The position numbers were made by a program, and so were the translations under genes. Below, one piece after another: positions 17,635 through 26,492 of a DNA stretch of 33,048 nucleotides; the stretch's first letter is position 1; each line of letters begins with the position of its first letter. Under the pieces are notes generated by a model that saw nothing but the letters and a program-made list of their open reading frames with translations, had not been told where the DNA came from and did no database searches. The DNA comes from Neisseria sp. (GTDB lineage: Bacteria; Pseudomonadota; Gammaproteobacteria; Burkholderiales; Neisseriaceae): assembly GCA_030531795.1 (NCBI GenBank), contig JAUNMN010000012.1:16998-50045 (forward strand), read 5' to 3'.

Positions 17635-17673
17635 ATGCCGTCTGCAGCATAACAGTTGTGCTGCAGACGGCAT
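17635..17673. terminator. Uptake-sequence inverted pair with 15-bp stem after fixH
   Basis: ATGCCGTCTGCAGCA (17635-17649) and TGCTGCAGACGGCAT (17659-17673) pair perfectly around a 9-nt loop. This is the longest perfect stem of the series and ends the ccoG-fixH transcript. Confidence 0.88.
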
Positions 17674-17676
17674 GAT

Positions 17677-18252
17677 TTATTGTGTTTGCTGATTGAGTTT
17701 TTGTTCTTCTTGCAAACGTTTGAGCGGTTGCAAGTTTAGGGCATTGCCTTGCCCAACAATCCATTTATCTTCCACACGCCACTGATTCGCTTCGTCTTCC
17801 AAACGCACATACCAGTGTTTGGCATCGGCAAGCGGTTTGAACACCGCGCTAAATTCGGTTTTGTCGCCCGATTTGGGCGCGTCTGCCGCTTTGAGCGCGA
17901 CGCTTTGGTCGTTCACTTTTTTCGCAGGGTGTAAAAAAGTCAAACGCATCGGCGTGTTGCTGTCAAAATTGCCGCTGATGAAAATTTTGGCAGCGTTGTT
18001 GTCGGGGCTGATTAAAACCTGCGCGTGAATATTACGTTTCACGGCTTCACGGTCGCGTTTCAAATCCAAATCAATGTGTTTGCCGTCTTTATAATAATCA
18101 TCGCTCACCAACTCCACTGCGTTTTGTTGGGCAAGATAAAAAGTATAAAACGCGGCAACCACCACAATCGCAGGCCCTGCCATCAATAGCCATGGCCAAG
18201 GTTCGCGATACCAAACTTTTGATTTTTGTTGCGATTTTTCTTGTTCAGGCAC
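17677..18252 (-). CDS. FixH family protein
   Basis: A 191-residue inner-membrane protein of the FixH/CcoH family, involved in copper delivery to and assembly of cbb3-type cytochrome oxidase. A cytoplasmic basic N-terminus is followed by WYREPWPWLLMAGPAIVVVAA with one membrane helix (about 20-42), then YYKDGKHIDLDLKRDREA and a periplasmic beta-rich domain. The start is GTG at 18252, three nt after the ccoG stop, so the genes are translationally coupled. The C-terminal 20 residues are Gln-rich and may be disordered. Confidence 0.88.
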   Translation of the reverse strand: MPEQEKSQQKSKVWYREPWPWLLMAGPAIVVVAAFYTFYLAQQNAVELVSDDYYKDGKHIDLDLKRDREAVKRNIHAQVLISPDNNAAKIFISGNFDSNTPMRLTFLHPAKKVNDQSVALKAADAPKSGDKTEFSAVFKPLADAKHWYVRLEDEANQWRVEDKWIVGQGNALNLQPLKRLQEEQKLNQQTQ

Positions 18253-18255
18253 GTT

Positions 18256-19767
18256 TTATTCTCCGATAAATGATGCTTCTTCTTTCAGCGAACGCGCTTG
18301 GCTGGCATCTTCATTGACTTGACGATAAATAAATTCAAATTCAATCGGATGGCTGCCTTTGTCGGCGTATTCAGGAATGGTCGATACCTGCACAGGCACG
18401 GTAATCGTTTCGCGCGCTGGCACTTTCAAACCTTCAGCAGGCAAACCTGTGAACGCGATTTCTTCAAAACCTGTTACTTTAGCATTGATGATTTGCTCGC
18501 TTTCGCTGTTGTTGATGATGCGCAAGTTATACGCATTTTCCAGCCAACCGCGATTGTTTTCGCGCACCATCACGCCACGGTCTTTGATGATGTCCACATG
18601 CAAGGTTTCGCGCGTACTCACGCCCCACAGTAAGGCAATCACCGCCACAAACAACACCGCGCCATAACCCATCACACGCGGACGGAACAAACGTTTTTTG
18701 ATGTCTTTGTCGGCGTATTCGTGATTTAACGCGCTTTCGGTTGTGTAGCGAATCAAACCGCGCGGATAATTCATTTTGTCCATGATTTCATCGCAAGCAT
18801 CGATGCAGGCGGCACAACCGATACATTCGTATTGCAAACCGTCGCGAATATCAATACCAACGGGGCAAACTTGCACACACATGGTGCAATTGATGCAGTC
18901 GCCCAGATTGTCGCTTTTTTCTGCTGTTTTTTTACGCGCACCGCGTGGCTCGCCGCGTTCGGTGTCGTATGAAATCACTAAAGTGTCTTTGTCAAACATC
19001 GCGCTTTGGAAACGCGCATACGGACACATGTGCAAACACACTTGTTCACGCATTTGATGCCCGAACAACCAAGTCATGAAGCCATAAAACGCGGCAGCAA
19101 ACATCGCGCCCATGCCTGCGTTCAAGCTGAATAAATCGGGCACAAACTCGCGAATCGGCACAAACCAACCTGCGAATGTAATGCCTGTCCACGCCGACAC
19201 CGCAAAAATCAAAATGTATTTAATTGTTTTGATGCGGATTTTGCGTGCGTTCCACGGTTCTTTGTCTAATTTCAAACGTTTGTTGCGGTCGCCTTCAACC
19301 AAATGGTCTATCCACAACATGATTTCAGTGTACACCGTTTGCGGGCAAGAATAGCCACACCACAAACGCCCTGCGATGGTTGTCCACCAAAACAAACCAA
19401 AGGCGGCAATCATCAGAATCAATGCCATGTAAATCAAGTCATTGATGCCCAGCGACAAACCGAAAATAAAGAAATGGCGGTTGGGAATGTCAAACAAAAC
19501 CGCTTGACGCTCGCCCCACATAAACCAAGGAATCACATAAAACACGAATTGTGTAATCGCAATCATCAGCACGCGCAGTTTGGCAAAACGTCCGTGCGCC
19601 ATTTTGGGGTGAATGCGTTTGCTGCTTTGATAAAGCGTAATCACTTGTTCTTTGGCTTGCCCTTTGCCTGCTGGCTTTTTCGGCGCAGCTTTGGCGGCTG
19701 GCTTGGCATTTGTTTCAGCACTGGCTTCGGTTTCGGGCGCATTTTGCGGCTGTTCTTGCTCGCTCAT
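18256..19767 (-). CDS. ccoG: Cytochrome c oxidase accessory protein CcoG
   Basis: A 503-residue membrane ferredoxin that helps reduce copper for cbb3 oxidase. Two [4Fe-4S] clusters are shown by C291xxC294xxC297xxxC301 and C315xxC318xxC321xxxC325. Membrane helices surround residues 66-82, 100-125, 183-203 and 218-238, and one follows the cluster domain near 360-378. The WCGYSCPQTVYTE and LHMCPYARFQ blocks carry further conserved Cys. The C-terminus is an Ig-like periplasmic domain. An Ala/Lys/Pro-rich tail of about 40 residues at the N-terminus is longer than usual. AAGGAA precedes the ATG. A TATAAT (19844-19839) and an FNR half-site lie upstream. The oxidase subunit genes are not in this window. 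Confidence 0.96.
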   Translation of the reverse strand: MSEQEQPQNAPETEASAETNAKPAAKAAPKKPAGKGQAKEQVITLYQSSKRIHPKMAHGRFAKLRVLMIAITQFVFYVIPWFMWGERQAVLFDIPNRHFFIFGLSLGINDLIYMALILMIAAFGLFWWTTIAGRLWCGYSCPQTVYTEIMLWIDHLVEGDRNKRLKLDKEPWNARKIRIKTIKYILIFAVSAWTGITFAGWFVPIREFVPDLFSLNAGMGAMFAAAFYGFMTWLFGHQMREQVCLHMCPYARFQSAMFDKDTLVISYDTERGEPRGARKKTAEKSDNLGDCINCTMCVQVCPVGIDIRDGLQYECIGCAACIDACDEIMDKMNYPRGLIRYTTESALNHEYADKDIKKRLFRPRVMGYGAVLFVAVIALLWGVSTRETLHVDIIKDRGVMVRENNRGWLENAYNLRIINNSESEQIINAKVTGFEEIAFTGLPAEGLKVPARETITVPVQVSTIPEYADKGSHPIEFEFIYRQVNEDASQARSLKEEASFIGE

Positions 19768-19838
19768 GATGGCGTTCCTTATGATTTTGGTTGGCAGTTT
19801 GTGTTTTTGTATCTGTTTTATGATTAAACTGGGGCGGC

Positions 19839-19879
19839 ATTATACGCTTTTCATTTCAAGCTGACACGACTTAAATCAA
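19839..19879 (-). promoter_or_regulatory. ccoG promoter with possible FNR half-site
   Basis: On the - strand TATAAT (19844-19839) lacks a normal -35, while TTGATTTAAGTCGT (19879-19866) matches one half of the FNR consensus TTGATNNNNATCAA. Its centre is 28 bp above the -10, close to the -41.5 spot of class II activated promoters. The second half is poor. Confidence 0.4.
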
Positions 19880-19888
19880 GAAAACAGT

Positions 19889-19922
19889 GATGCCGTCTGC
19901 AAAATAAGCTGCAGACGGCATC
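19889..19922. terminator. Uptake-sequence inverted pair after pntB
   Basis: ATGCCGTCTGCA (19890-19901) and TGCAGACGGCAT (19910-19921) with G-C extension. Confidence 0.82.
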
Positions 19923-19952
19923 GGTTTATTGAATTTATTTATCGGGCGTGAA

Positions 19953-21338
19953 CTAGGCTTTCAAAGCCGCCAAAATTTCGTCCACTTTCGCTTTCGCGTC
20001 GCCAAAACACATCACGCTGTTTTCATTGAAAAACAATGGGTTTTGCACACCAGCGTAACCTGTGTTCATTGAACGCTTAAACACCACCACTTCTTTCGCT
20101 TTCCACACTTCCAACACAGGCATGCCTGCAATCGGGCTGTTTGGGTCGGTTTGCGCGGCTGGGTTTACCGTGTCGTTCGCGCCGATAACCAACACCACAT
20201 CGGTTTCAGCGAAATCGTCGTTGATTTCGTCCATTTCCAACACGATGTCATACGGCACTTTCGCTTCGGCAAGCAACACATTCATATGCCCAGGTAAACG
20301 TCCTGCCACTGGGTGTATGCCAAAACGCACCTCCACACCTTGTTTGCGTAATAAATCGGTGATTTCGGCAACGGGATATTGCGCTTGCGCCACCGCCATG
20401 CCGTAGCCTGGGGTGATAATCACGCTGCTTGCGCCTTTGAGCATTTGCGCCACGTCTGTCGCCTGCACTTCGCGATACTCGCCCACTTCTTCGCTGCCAG
20501 CAGCCGCACTCGTGCCGTCTGCACCAAAGCCGCCCGCAATCACCGACACAAATGAACGGTTCATCGCCTTACACATAATATAAGACAAAATCGCGCCGCT
20601 CGAGCCCACCAAAGCACCCGTAACAATCAGCAAATCGTTTGCCAACATAAAACCAGCCGCGGCAGCCGCCCAGCCTGAATACGAGTTCAGCATAGACACC
20701 ACCACAGGCATATCCGCGCCGCCGATAGATGCCACCAAATGCCAACCGAATGCCAAAGCAATGGCGGTCATGATGATGAGCGCGAACCAGCTGCCGTCTG
20801 CACCCACAAACGCCCACAGCAACAGCAAAGACACGACTAACGCCGCCGCATTGAGTTTGTGTTTGTGTGGCAACTGCAAAGGTTTGCTGGAAATTTTGCC
20901 GTTCAGTTTGCCAAAAGCAACGATTGAACCTGTGAACGTTACCGCGCCGATGAACACGCCCAAAAACACTTCAATCAAGTGAATTGTGTGCATTTCAGGC
21001 GACACTTTTCCAGCGTCCAAAAAGCTGTTAAAGCCCACCAACACCGCCGCCAAACCAACAAAGCTGTGCAGCAATGCGATTAACTCGGGCATTTCGGTCA
21101 TTTCCACTTTTTTCGCTTTGATGATGCCGACAAACGCGCCGATTGCCATCGCCAACAACACCCAAAACACGCCAGAACTTTGTTCGCTGAACACCGTTGC
21201 CAGCAAAGCAATCGCCATGCCTGCCACACCTGCGTAGCAGCCTTGTTTCGCCGTTTCCTGACGCGACAAACCAGCCAAAGAAAAAATAAATAAAATCGCT
21301 GCAACAATGTATGCCGCTGTTACCAATCCGTGAGACAT
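19953..21338 (-). CDS. pntB: NAD(P) transhydrogenase subunit beta
   Basis: A 461-residue membrane subunit of the proton-translocating transhydrogenase that makes NADPH from NADH at the expense of proton-motive force. Multiple membrane helices fill about residues 1-285, including the conserved [22 protein letters not shown] segment. The cytoplasmic NADP-binding domain III follows, with [21 protein letters not shown] and [18 protein letters not shown]. It begins 10 nt after the pntA stop with GAGGG just upstream, so the two subunits are cotranscribed. Length and domain order match E. coli PntB. Confidence 0.97.
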   Translation of the reverse strand: MSHGLVTAAYIVAAILFIFSLAGLSRQETAKQGCYAGVAGMAIALLATVFSEQSSGVFWVLLAMAIGAFVGIIKAKKVEMTEMPELIALLHSFVGLAAVLVGFNSFLDAGKVSPEMHTIHLIEVFLGVFIGAVTFTGSIVAFGKLNGKISSKPLQLPHKHKLNAAALVVSLLLLWAFVGADGSWFALIIMTAIALAFGWHLVASIGGADMPVVVSMLNSYSGWAAAAAGFMLANDLLIVTGALVGSSGAILSYIMCKAMNRSFVSVIAGGFGADGTSAAAGSEEVGEYREVQATDVAQMLKGASSVIITPGYGMAVAQAQYPVAEITDLLRKQGVEVRFGIHPVAGRLPGHMNVLLAEAKVPYDIVLEMDEINDDFAETDVVLVIGANDTVNPAAQTDPNSPIAGMPVLEVWKAKEVVVFKRSMNTGYAGVQNPLFFNENSVMCFGDAKAKVDEILAALKA

Positions 21339-21348
21339 TTCGCCCTCC

Positions 21349-22890
21349 TTAACCCTTACGGAACATATTCAACATACGGCGTGTAACAAAAAATCCGCCG
21401 AAAATATTGATGCTCGCCAACACAATCGCCACAAACGCCAACAGCGACACCGCCGCATTGCCTTGCCCGATTTGCAGCAACGCGCCCACCACAATAATGC
21501 CCGAAATCGCGTTCGTTACCGACATCAGCGGCGTGTGCAAAGAGTGCGACACATTCCACACCACATAATAGCCAATCACGCAAGCCAACACGAACACGAT
21601 GAAATGGTTCAAAAACGCCGCTGGAGCAAGTGCGCCAACCCACAAAATCAGCAATGCGCCAATAATCGCAGGCAACAGTTTTTTCCACGTTGGCACGACT
21701 TTCGCTTCTTTCGTGGCAGTTGCAGACGGCATTGCCTGCTGGCTTGGCTGACTTTGTGCCGAAACCTGAATCGCAGGCGGCGGAAACGTGATTTCGCCAT
21801 CGCGTGCCACCGTCATATTGCGGATAATCACATCGTCAAAATTCAATTCAATTTCGCCGTTTTTATTTGGCGAAAGCAGCTTGGTCAAATTCACCAAATT
21901 CGTGGCATAAAGTTGCGACGATTGCCCAGCCAAACGGTTTGCCATATCGGTGTAACCGATGATTTTCACGCCGTTGTCGCTCACAAACAGTTCGCCTGCG
22001 CGGGTCAATTCGCAGTTGCCGCCCGTCGCCGCCGCCAAATCCACAATCACCGAACCTGCTTTCATGCTCGCCACCATTTCGGCAGTAATCAAAATCGGCG
22101 CGGTTTTGCCAGGAATCGCGGCGGTTGTGATGATGATGTCCACTTCACGCGCTTGTTCGGCAAACAATTTCATTTCCGCCGCAATAAACTCTTCGCTCAT
22201 CACTTTGGCATAACCATCGCCCGAACCGCCCGATTCTTGTGGAAAATCCAATTTCAAAAATTTGCCGCCCATCGATTCGATTTGCTCGGCAACTTCCAAA
22301 CGCGTGTCAAACGCTTTCACCACCGCGCCCAAAGAGTTCGCCGTGCCAATCGCCGCCAAACCAGCCACGCCCGCACCAATCACCAAAACCTGCGCAGGCG
22401 GCACTTTGCCAGCAGCCGTGATTTGCCCTGTGAAAAAACGCCCAAACGCGTTCGCCGCTTCAATCACAGCGCGATAACCCGAAATATTCGCCATCGACGA
22501 CAAAGCATCCAAAGCCTGCGCGCGCGAAATACGTGGCACCATATCCATTGCCAACATATTGATTTTCTTATCGTTTAATTGTTGCACCAATTCAGGATTT
22601 TGCGCAGGCGACAAAAAGCTAACCAAAGTTTGCCCTGCTTGTAAGCGTTCCGCTTCAGCTGCAGACGGCATATTCACTTTATAAATCAAAGGACAAGCCC
22701 ACGCTTCATCAGCCGACACCACACTTGCGCCTGCTTCCTGATACGCCGCGTCCAACAAACCAGCCGCCACGCCTGCGCCGCTTTGCACCGCCACTTCAAA
22801 ACCCAGTTTTTGCAACTGAGCCACCGTCGCAGGCGTTGCCGCCACCCGCGTTTCGCCTGCCAAAGATTCACTTGGTATGCCAATTCGCAT
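21349..22890 (-). CDS. pntA: NAD(P) transhydrogenase subunit alpha
   Basis: A 513-residue subunit. The N-terminal NAD-binding domain I begins MRIGIPSES and contains the Rossmann loop [20 protein letters not shown] and the alanine-dehydrogenase-like [11 protein letters not shown] region. Four membrane helices follow at the C-terminus after an Ala/Gln/Pro-rich linker. It is full length like E. coli PntA, not split in two as in some alphaproteobacteria. CAGGAG precedes the ATG. Two uptake-sequence 12-mers occur in the coding sequence (21721-21732 in the linker, 22660-22671 giving MPSA), both in variable loops. The promoter lies in the AT-rich region beyond 22890, where TTATAAAG may be the -10. 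Confidence 0.97.
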   Translation of the reverse strand: MRIGIPSESLAGETRVAATPATVAQLQKLGFEVAVQSGAGVAAGLLDAAYQEAGASVVSADEAWACPLIYKVNMPSAAEAERLQAGQTLVSFLSPAQNPELVQQLNDKKINMLAMDMVPRISRAQALDALSSMANISGYRAVIEAANAFGRFFTGQITAAGKVPPAQVLVIGAGVAGLAAIGTANSLGAVVKAFDTRLEVAEQIESMGGKFLKLDFPQESGGSGDGYAKVMSEEFIAAEMKLFAEQAREVDIIITTAAIPGKTAPILITAEMVASMKAGSVIVDLAAATGGNCELTRAGELFVSDNGVKIIGYTDMANRLAGQSSQLYATNLVNLTKLLSPNKNGEIELNFDDVIIRNMTVARDGEITFPPPAIQVSAQSQPSQQAMPSATATKEAKVVPTWKKLLPAIIGALLILWVGALAPAAFLNHFIVFVLACVIGYYVVWNVSHSLHTPLMSVTNAISGIIVVGALLQIGQGNAAVSLLAFVAIVLASINIFGGFFVTRRMLNMFRKG

Positions 22891-23220
22891 CTTCGTCTCC
22901 TGTGAATAAAAACCAAAAAATCTGTAAATAAATTACAAAGAAATCGTTAAAATTTGATAAAACATTACAGATTTTCTTTATAACCAAATCAAAACCGTCT
23001 GACAATAGCCAAAAATCAGAAAATTGACTAAAACCAGCAATTTTTTTGCAAAAACACAGCAAATCGCATAAAACAATACAACAAATCGCTGTTTACTATT
23101 CGCCTAATCTGAAATAAACCAACACAAAACTCGATAAAACTCGCGCCATTGAGTGCCAAAAACCGTTTTACTCGCTATACTGCTGGCAAAACCTTCATTC
23201 AACAAACCAATCGCCAAAAA
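22891..23220. other. AT-rich intergenic region between divergent pntA and gloA
   Basis: The region is strongly AT-rich and must hold the pntA promoter. I see a TATACT (23176-23181) that could be a -10 towards gloA, but no partner hexamer at a normal distance. No ORF here has a ribosome binding site. The Correia-like element follows directly. Confidence 0.5.
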
Positions 23221-23315
23221 GATTTAAAATCAGGCAAGCCGCGAAGCCGAATACCATACAAATCGTACTGCGAAGCGAAGCAAGGCTATATCATTTTGAA
23301 TTTTAAAAACTATAG
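23221..23315 (+). repeat. Degenerate Correia-like repeat element (CREE)
   Basis: The stretch follows the order of known Correia repeat cores: AAAATCAGG, a CAAG...CGAAGCCG block, a TACAAAT...GTACTG block, a GAAGCGAAGCAAGG block in place of GGCAAGGCGAGGCAA, an AT-rich segment ending AAAACTATAG (compare the CACTATA terminal repeat). The left TATAGTG end is not intact. The element ends only a few bases before the gloA ribosome binding site, so it would lie in the gloA leader. The match is from memory of the consensus, not an alignment. Confidence 0.55.
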
Positions 23316-23329
23316 AAAGGAAACACACC

Positions 23330-23743
23330 ATGCGACTGTTGCACACCATGTTACGCGTTGGCAATCTTGAGCAATCATTAGCCTTTTATCAAGATGTTTT
23401 GGGCATGAAATTGCTGCGTAAAAAAGATTATCCCGATGGCAAATTCACGCTGGCTTTTGTTGGCTATGGCGAAGAAGCCGACAGCACGGTTTTGGAATTG
23501 ACCCACAATTGGGACACCAGCAGCTACGATTTGGGCAATGCCTACGGACACATCGCAATTGAAGTGGACGATGCTTATGCCGCCTGCGAGTTGGTTAAAC
23601 AAAAAGGTGGTAAAGTTGTGCGCGAAGCTGGGCCGATGAAGCACGGCACAACCGTCATCGCTTTTGTGGAAGACCCTGATGGCTACAAAATTGAATTTAT
23701 TCAGAAAAAAAGCGGCGATGATTCGGTGAACTATCAAGCATAA
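23330..23743 (+). CDS. gloA: Lactoylglutathione lyase (glyoxalase I)
   Basis: Converts the hemithioacetal of methylglyoxal and glutathione to S-lactoylglutathione. The 137-residue protein matches bacterial Ni-type GloA, with all four metal ligands in place: H5, E56, H74 and E122. AAAGGAAACACACC precedes the ATG. The Correia-like element ends just upstream and may influence transcription or mRNA stability. It is monocistronic, sharing an uptake-sequence terminator with the convergent dioxygenase gene. Confidence 0.97.
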   Translation: MRLLHTMLRVGNLEQSLAFYQDVLGMKLLRKKDYPDGKFTLAFVGYGEEADSTVLELTHNWDTSSYDLGNAYGHIAIEVDDAYAACELVKQKGGKVVREAGPMKHGTTVIAFVEDPDGYKIEFIQKKSGDDSVNYQA

Positions 23744-23777
23744 AACCTTATCGCCAACTTTGTGCCACACAAAAAAA

Positions 23778-23809
23778 ATGCCGTCTGCAGCGAATATTGC
23801 AGACGGCAT
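23778..23809. terminator. Uptake-sequence inverted pair between convergent genes
   Basis: ATGCCGTCTGCA (23778-23789) and TGCAGACGGCAT (23798-23809) with an 8-nt loop; it serves gloA and the ygiD-type gene. Confidence 0.82.
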
Positions 23810-23840
23810 ATGTTTACTTAAATATAAAATAATCAATGAA

Positions 23841-24623
23841 TTAGCTTAATAAAACCGAAGTCATGCTCAAAGAGCCGCCAACCATATAATCGTTAAACAA
23901 ATCAATTTGGTCGTTCGCATCGCGCGCCGCCATCACATACAACAACGGCAAATAATGCTCGGGCGTGGGAATCGACAATTCCGCAGGTCTGCCATACGCT
24001 GCAAAATCCACCAAAGCCGACACATCTTGCGTTTCAATCGCTTTGTTGATGTGCAAACGAAACTCGTCCGCCCAGTCGTAAGCGATGTTCAGCGTGTCCA
24101 CATTCGCTCTATCCATCAAACGCAAATTGTGTACGATATCGCCGCTGCCCACAATCATCACGCCCTGCTCGCGCAACACCGCCAACTTCTGCGCCAAAGC
24201 AAAATGTTCACGCGGCGATTTGCGGCTGTCCAAACTCAACTGCACCACAGGCACATCGGCATCAGGATACAAATGCTTCAAAACCGTCCACATTCCGTGA
24301 TCATAGCCTCGATGCGGATTGAGTTGAATATGCTCATCTATTGCCAACTCTTGAATGATTTTCGCCAACTCTGGCGAACCTTTAGCAGGATATTGCACTT
24401 CATACAATTCTTGCGGAAAACCGTAAAAATCATAAATCAGCTCGGGATTTTCGCCGCTGCCCACTTCAGCAACAGGCTCAAACCAGTGCGCCGAGATGCA
24501 CAAAATCGCTTTTGGCTTGGGCAATTTAGCAGCAACCGCGCGTATGCCCTGATTAAAAATATTGTCTGGCTCTAACACATTCATCGGATTACCATGACCA
24601 ATAAATAAAGCTGGAGTTTTCAT
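23841..24623 (-). CDS. ygiD: Extradiol dioxygenase, YgiD/4,5-DOPA dioxygenase family
   Basis: A 260-residue class III extradiol-type dioxygenase (LigB superfamily). Metal-binding histidines are seen in FIGHGNPM (H10) and ISAHWFEP (H46); further conserved blocks are GYDHGMWTVLKHLYP, GSGDIVHNLR and PTPEHYLPLLY. E. coli YgiD is zinc-dependent and opens the L-DOPA ring in vitro; the physiological substrate is unknown. AAAGGAAACCC precedes the ATG. About 100 bp upstream is a perfect 7-bp inverted repeat (GTTTCTT-AAT-AAGAAAC, 24726-24742) that may be an operator. No neighbour suggests a catabolic pathway. Confidence 0.92.
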   Translation of the reverse strand: MKTPALFIGHGNPMNVLEPDNIFNQGIRAVAAKLPKPKAILCISAHWFEPVAEVGSGENPELIYDFYGFPQELYEVQYPAKGSPELAKIIQELAIDEHIQLNPHRGYDHGMWTVLKHLYPDADVPVVQLSLDSRKSPREHFALAQKLAVLREQGVMIVGSGDIVHNLRLMDRANVDTLNIAYDWADEFRLHINKAIETQDVSALVDFAAYGRPAELSIPTPEHYLPLLYVMAARDANDQIDLFNDYMVGGSLSMTSVLLS

Positions 24624-24725
24624 TGGGTTTCCTTTCTATTTTGATGCGATGAACGCGCTTCGTTTGATGTTTTGCAGTTTATGCCAACACAAATAAGCAA
24701 ACAATAACCAAAAATGAAAGACATA

Positions 24726-24742
24726 GTTTCTTAATAAGAAAC
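24726..24742. promoter_or_regulatory. Possible operator upstream of the ygiD-type gene
   Basis: GTTTCTT and AAGAAAC flank AAT. The site is a candidate for binding a dimeric regulator of the - strand gene; no regulator gene is adjacent. Confidence 0.3.
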
Positions 24743-24754
24743 AAAAGCACAAAA

Positions 24755-24823
24755 ATGCCGTCTGCAACTGAAAACCTTCCATGAATAAAGCCACAGAAAT
24801 TGTTTTCAAACTGCAGACGGCAT
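24755..24823. terminator. Uptake-sequence pair with 45-nt loop
   Basis: ATGCCGTCTGCA (24755-24766) and TGCAGACGGCAT (24812-24823) are separated by 45 nt, far more than the other pairs (about 7-15 nt). It follows the sucrose phosphorylase stop and may still terminate. Confidence 0.55.
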
Positions 24824-24864
24824 CGCCGTGTTTAGTTCATTCAATAATTTGATTGACAAACAAT

Positions 24865-26319
24865 TTATAAAATAATTTCTTTGCTCACGCCGTTTGTGGA
24901 TTCCACAATGGTGAACGTGCGCGTTTCCGTGTTGGCAATCAATTTGGCAGAAACACCAGCGTCTTTGTTGTCCCACACAATTTCCAATGATTTCGTGCCA
25001 GTCGCTTTCACGCTGAACGCGCCGTCAAACGCTTTGCTGCTGTTGCGGAATTTCAGCAAATTGAACAATTGTTGCACCACTGGGCGTTGCACGGTTTGGT
25101 CAATTTCGTCCAAAGTGTAGTAATGGCGGTTGATGTTGCGTCCTTCTTTGGTTTTTTCCAGCAATTCAATGTCGTTTTCGCCAGCCAACAAGCCCACATA
25201 ATAAATTTGCGGAATGCCAGGCGCGAAGCATTGCAACACACGCGCCAATAGATACGCTTGGTCGTTGTTGCCCAAAGCCGAATAATAAGTGCAATTGATT
25301 TGATAAATATCCAAATTATTGTATTCGGCGGAGCTGTATTTTTTCTTGACGTTTGCGCCTTGTGCGTACAAGGCTTCGCGCGTGGCTTCGCATTCCTCGT
25401 CCGTCATCAAATCTTTTACGTCCACCACGCCGATGCCGTCATGCGTGTCTAAAGTCGTGAATTGTTTGCGCGGACAAATTTCCATCCAATTCACCAGCCT
25501 GTCCACATTGCCGCTAAACAGCGTGTGCAACACCAACATCGGCAAAGCAAAATCATACACATAATAATCGTGTTCGGCGATTTTCAGTTGAATGGTGTAG
25601 TGTTCGTGGATTTCAGGCAGCACCGTAACATGATGCGCTTCCAACACATCGGTACACTCTTTCAGCGTTTCCCAAATATCGGGTTCAACAAAAAAGCAAT
25701 TCGTGCCTTTGCGTTTGTTCGCGTAGGCAAACGCGTCCAAGCGAATGATGGACGCGCCCTGTTTGCTCAAAAATTCCAAATTATCGCGAATGAATTTTTT
25801 GGTGGTTTGGGTAGTAACGTCCAAATCCACTTGCTGCTCGTCAAACGTGCACCACACTTTTTCACTCGTGCCGTCTGCAAATTCGGCAATGCGATACGGT
25901 GCGCGTGGTTTGCGTTTGTAGATTAAATCCACTTGTTCTTCAGTGGGTTCGCCGCCTTCGTCTTTCCAAAAATCTTTGTAACGAATAAACAAATCACGGT
26001 ATTCTGACTCATCTTTTTTCGCCAAAAAGTCTTTAAAATAAGGCGATTGCGCGGAAATATGATTGACCATAAAATCAAACATCAAATAATAATCCTGCGC
26101 CAACGCCTGCACATCGTCCCAACCACCAAACGCCGAATCCACTTTCGTGTAATCCATAGGCGCGAAGCCACGGTCGCCCGAAGACGGGAAAAACGGCAAA
26201 ATATGCACACCGCCAATCACGCCTTTCAGGTGTTTTTCCAAAACGTGTTTTAAGTCTTTCAAATTATTACCCAAGCTGTCGGAATAGGTAATCAGCATGG
26301 CTTCGTTTTTAACTTGCAT
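24865..26319 (-). CDS. gtfA: Sucrose phosphorylase (GH13_18)
   Basis: Phosphorolyses sucrose to glucose 1-phosphate and fructose. The 484-residue product resembles streptococcal GtfA along its whole length, including VGGVHLLPFFPS-like and GDRGFAPMDYTKVDSAFG-like blocks. Catalytic residues are the nucleophile D195 (IIRLDAFAYA), the acid/base E236 (LPEIHEHYT) and the stabilising D294 (DTHDGIG). ATG 26319 has GAAGAG upstream; M8 is an alternative start. The gene is alone, with no sucrose transporter or regulator nearby, and homologues are concentrated in lactic-acid bacteria and bifidobacteria, so horizontal acquisition is likely. Base composition looks ameliorated. A related glucosylglycerate or sucrose 6-phosphate phosphorylase activity cannot be excluded. 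Confidence 0.9.
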   Translation of the reverse strand: MQVKNEAMLITYSDSLGNNLKDLKHVLEKHLKGVIGGVHILPFFPSSGDRGFAPMDYTKVDSAFGGWDDVQALAQDYYLMFDFMVNHISAQSPYFKDFLAKKDESEYRDLFIRYKDFWKDEGGEPTEEQVDLIYKRKPRAPYRIAEFADGTSEKVWCTFDEQQVDLDVTTQTTKKFIRDNLEFLSKQGASIIRLDAFAYANKRKGTNCFFVEPDIWETLKECTDVLEAHHVTVLPEIHEHYTIQLKIAEHDYYVYDFALPMLVLHTLFSGNVDRLVNWMEICPRKQFTTLDTHDGIGVVDVKDLMTDEECEATREALYAQGANVKKKYSSAEYNNLDIYQINCTYYSALGNNDQAYLLARVLQCFAPGIPQIYYVGLLAGENDIELLEKTKEGRNINRHYYTLDEIDQTVQRPVVQQLFNLLKFRNSSKAFDGAFSVKATGTKSLEIVWDNKDAGVSAKLIANTETRTFTIVESTNGVSKEIIL

Positions 26320-26425
26320 AATATTCTCTTCACGGTTTTTCAGACAAAAATTGTCGCGGATTTTACCAGCAAAGCAAGTTAAATCGTATGTTTGGGATGT
26401 AAATTTTCGGTATTTGAACAAGAAA

Positions 26426-26463
26426 ATGCCGTCTGCAGGTTTTTCTCAATCTGCAGACGGCAT
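26426..26463. terminator. Uptake-sequence inverted pair after clpB
   Basis: ATGCCGTCTGCAG (26426-26438) and CTGCAGACGGCAT (26451-26463) around a 12-nt loop. Confidence 0.84.
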
Positions 26464-26492
26464 CTTTATGCCTTTAACATGATTTCAAGCGA

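Noticed and set aside
21463..22578. 371-codon open frame antisense to pntA
   Set aside because: A shadow of GC-biased codons in pntA; rich in Arg/His as expected for a complementary frame and lacking domain features.
23149..23370. 73-codon open frame across the Correia-like element into gloA
   Set aside because: No ribosome binding site; most of it is repeat sequence and it overlaps gloA.
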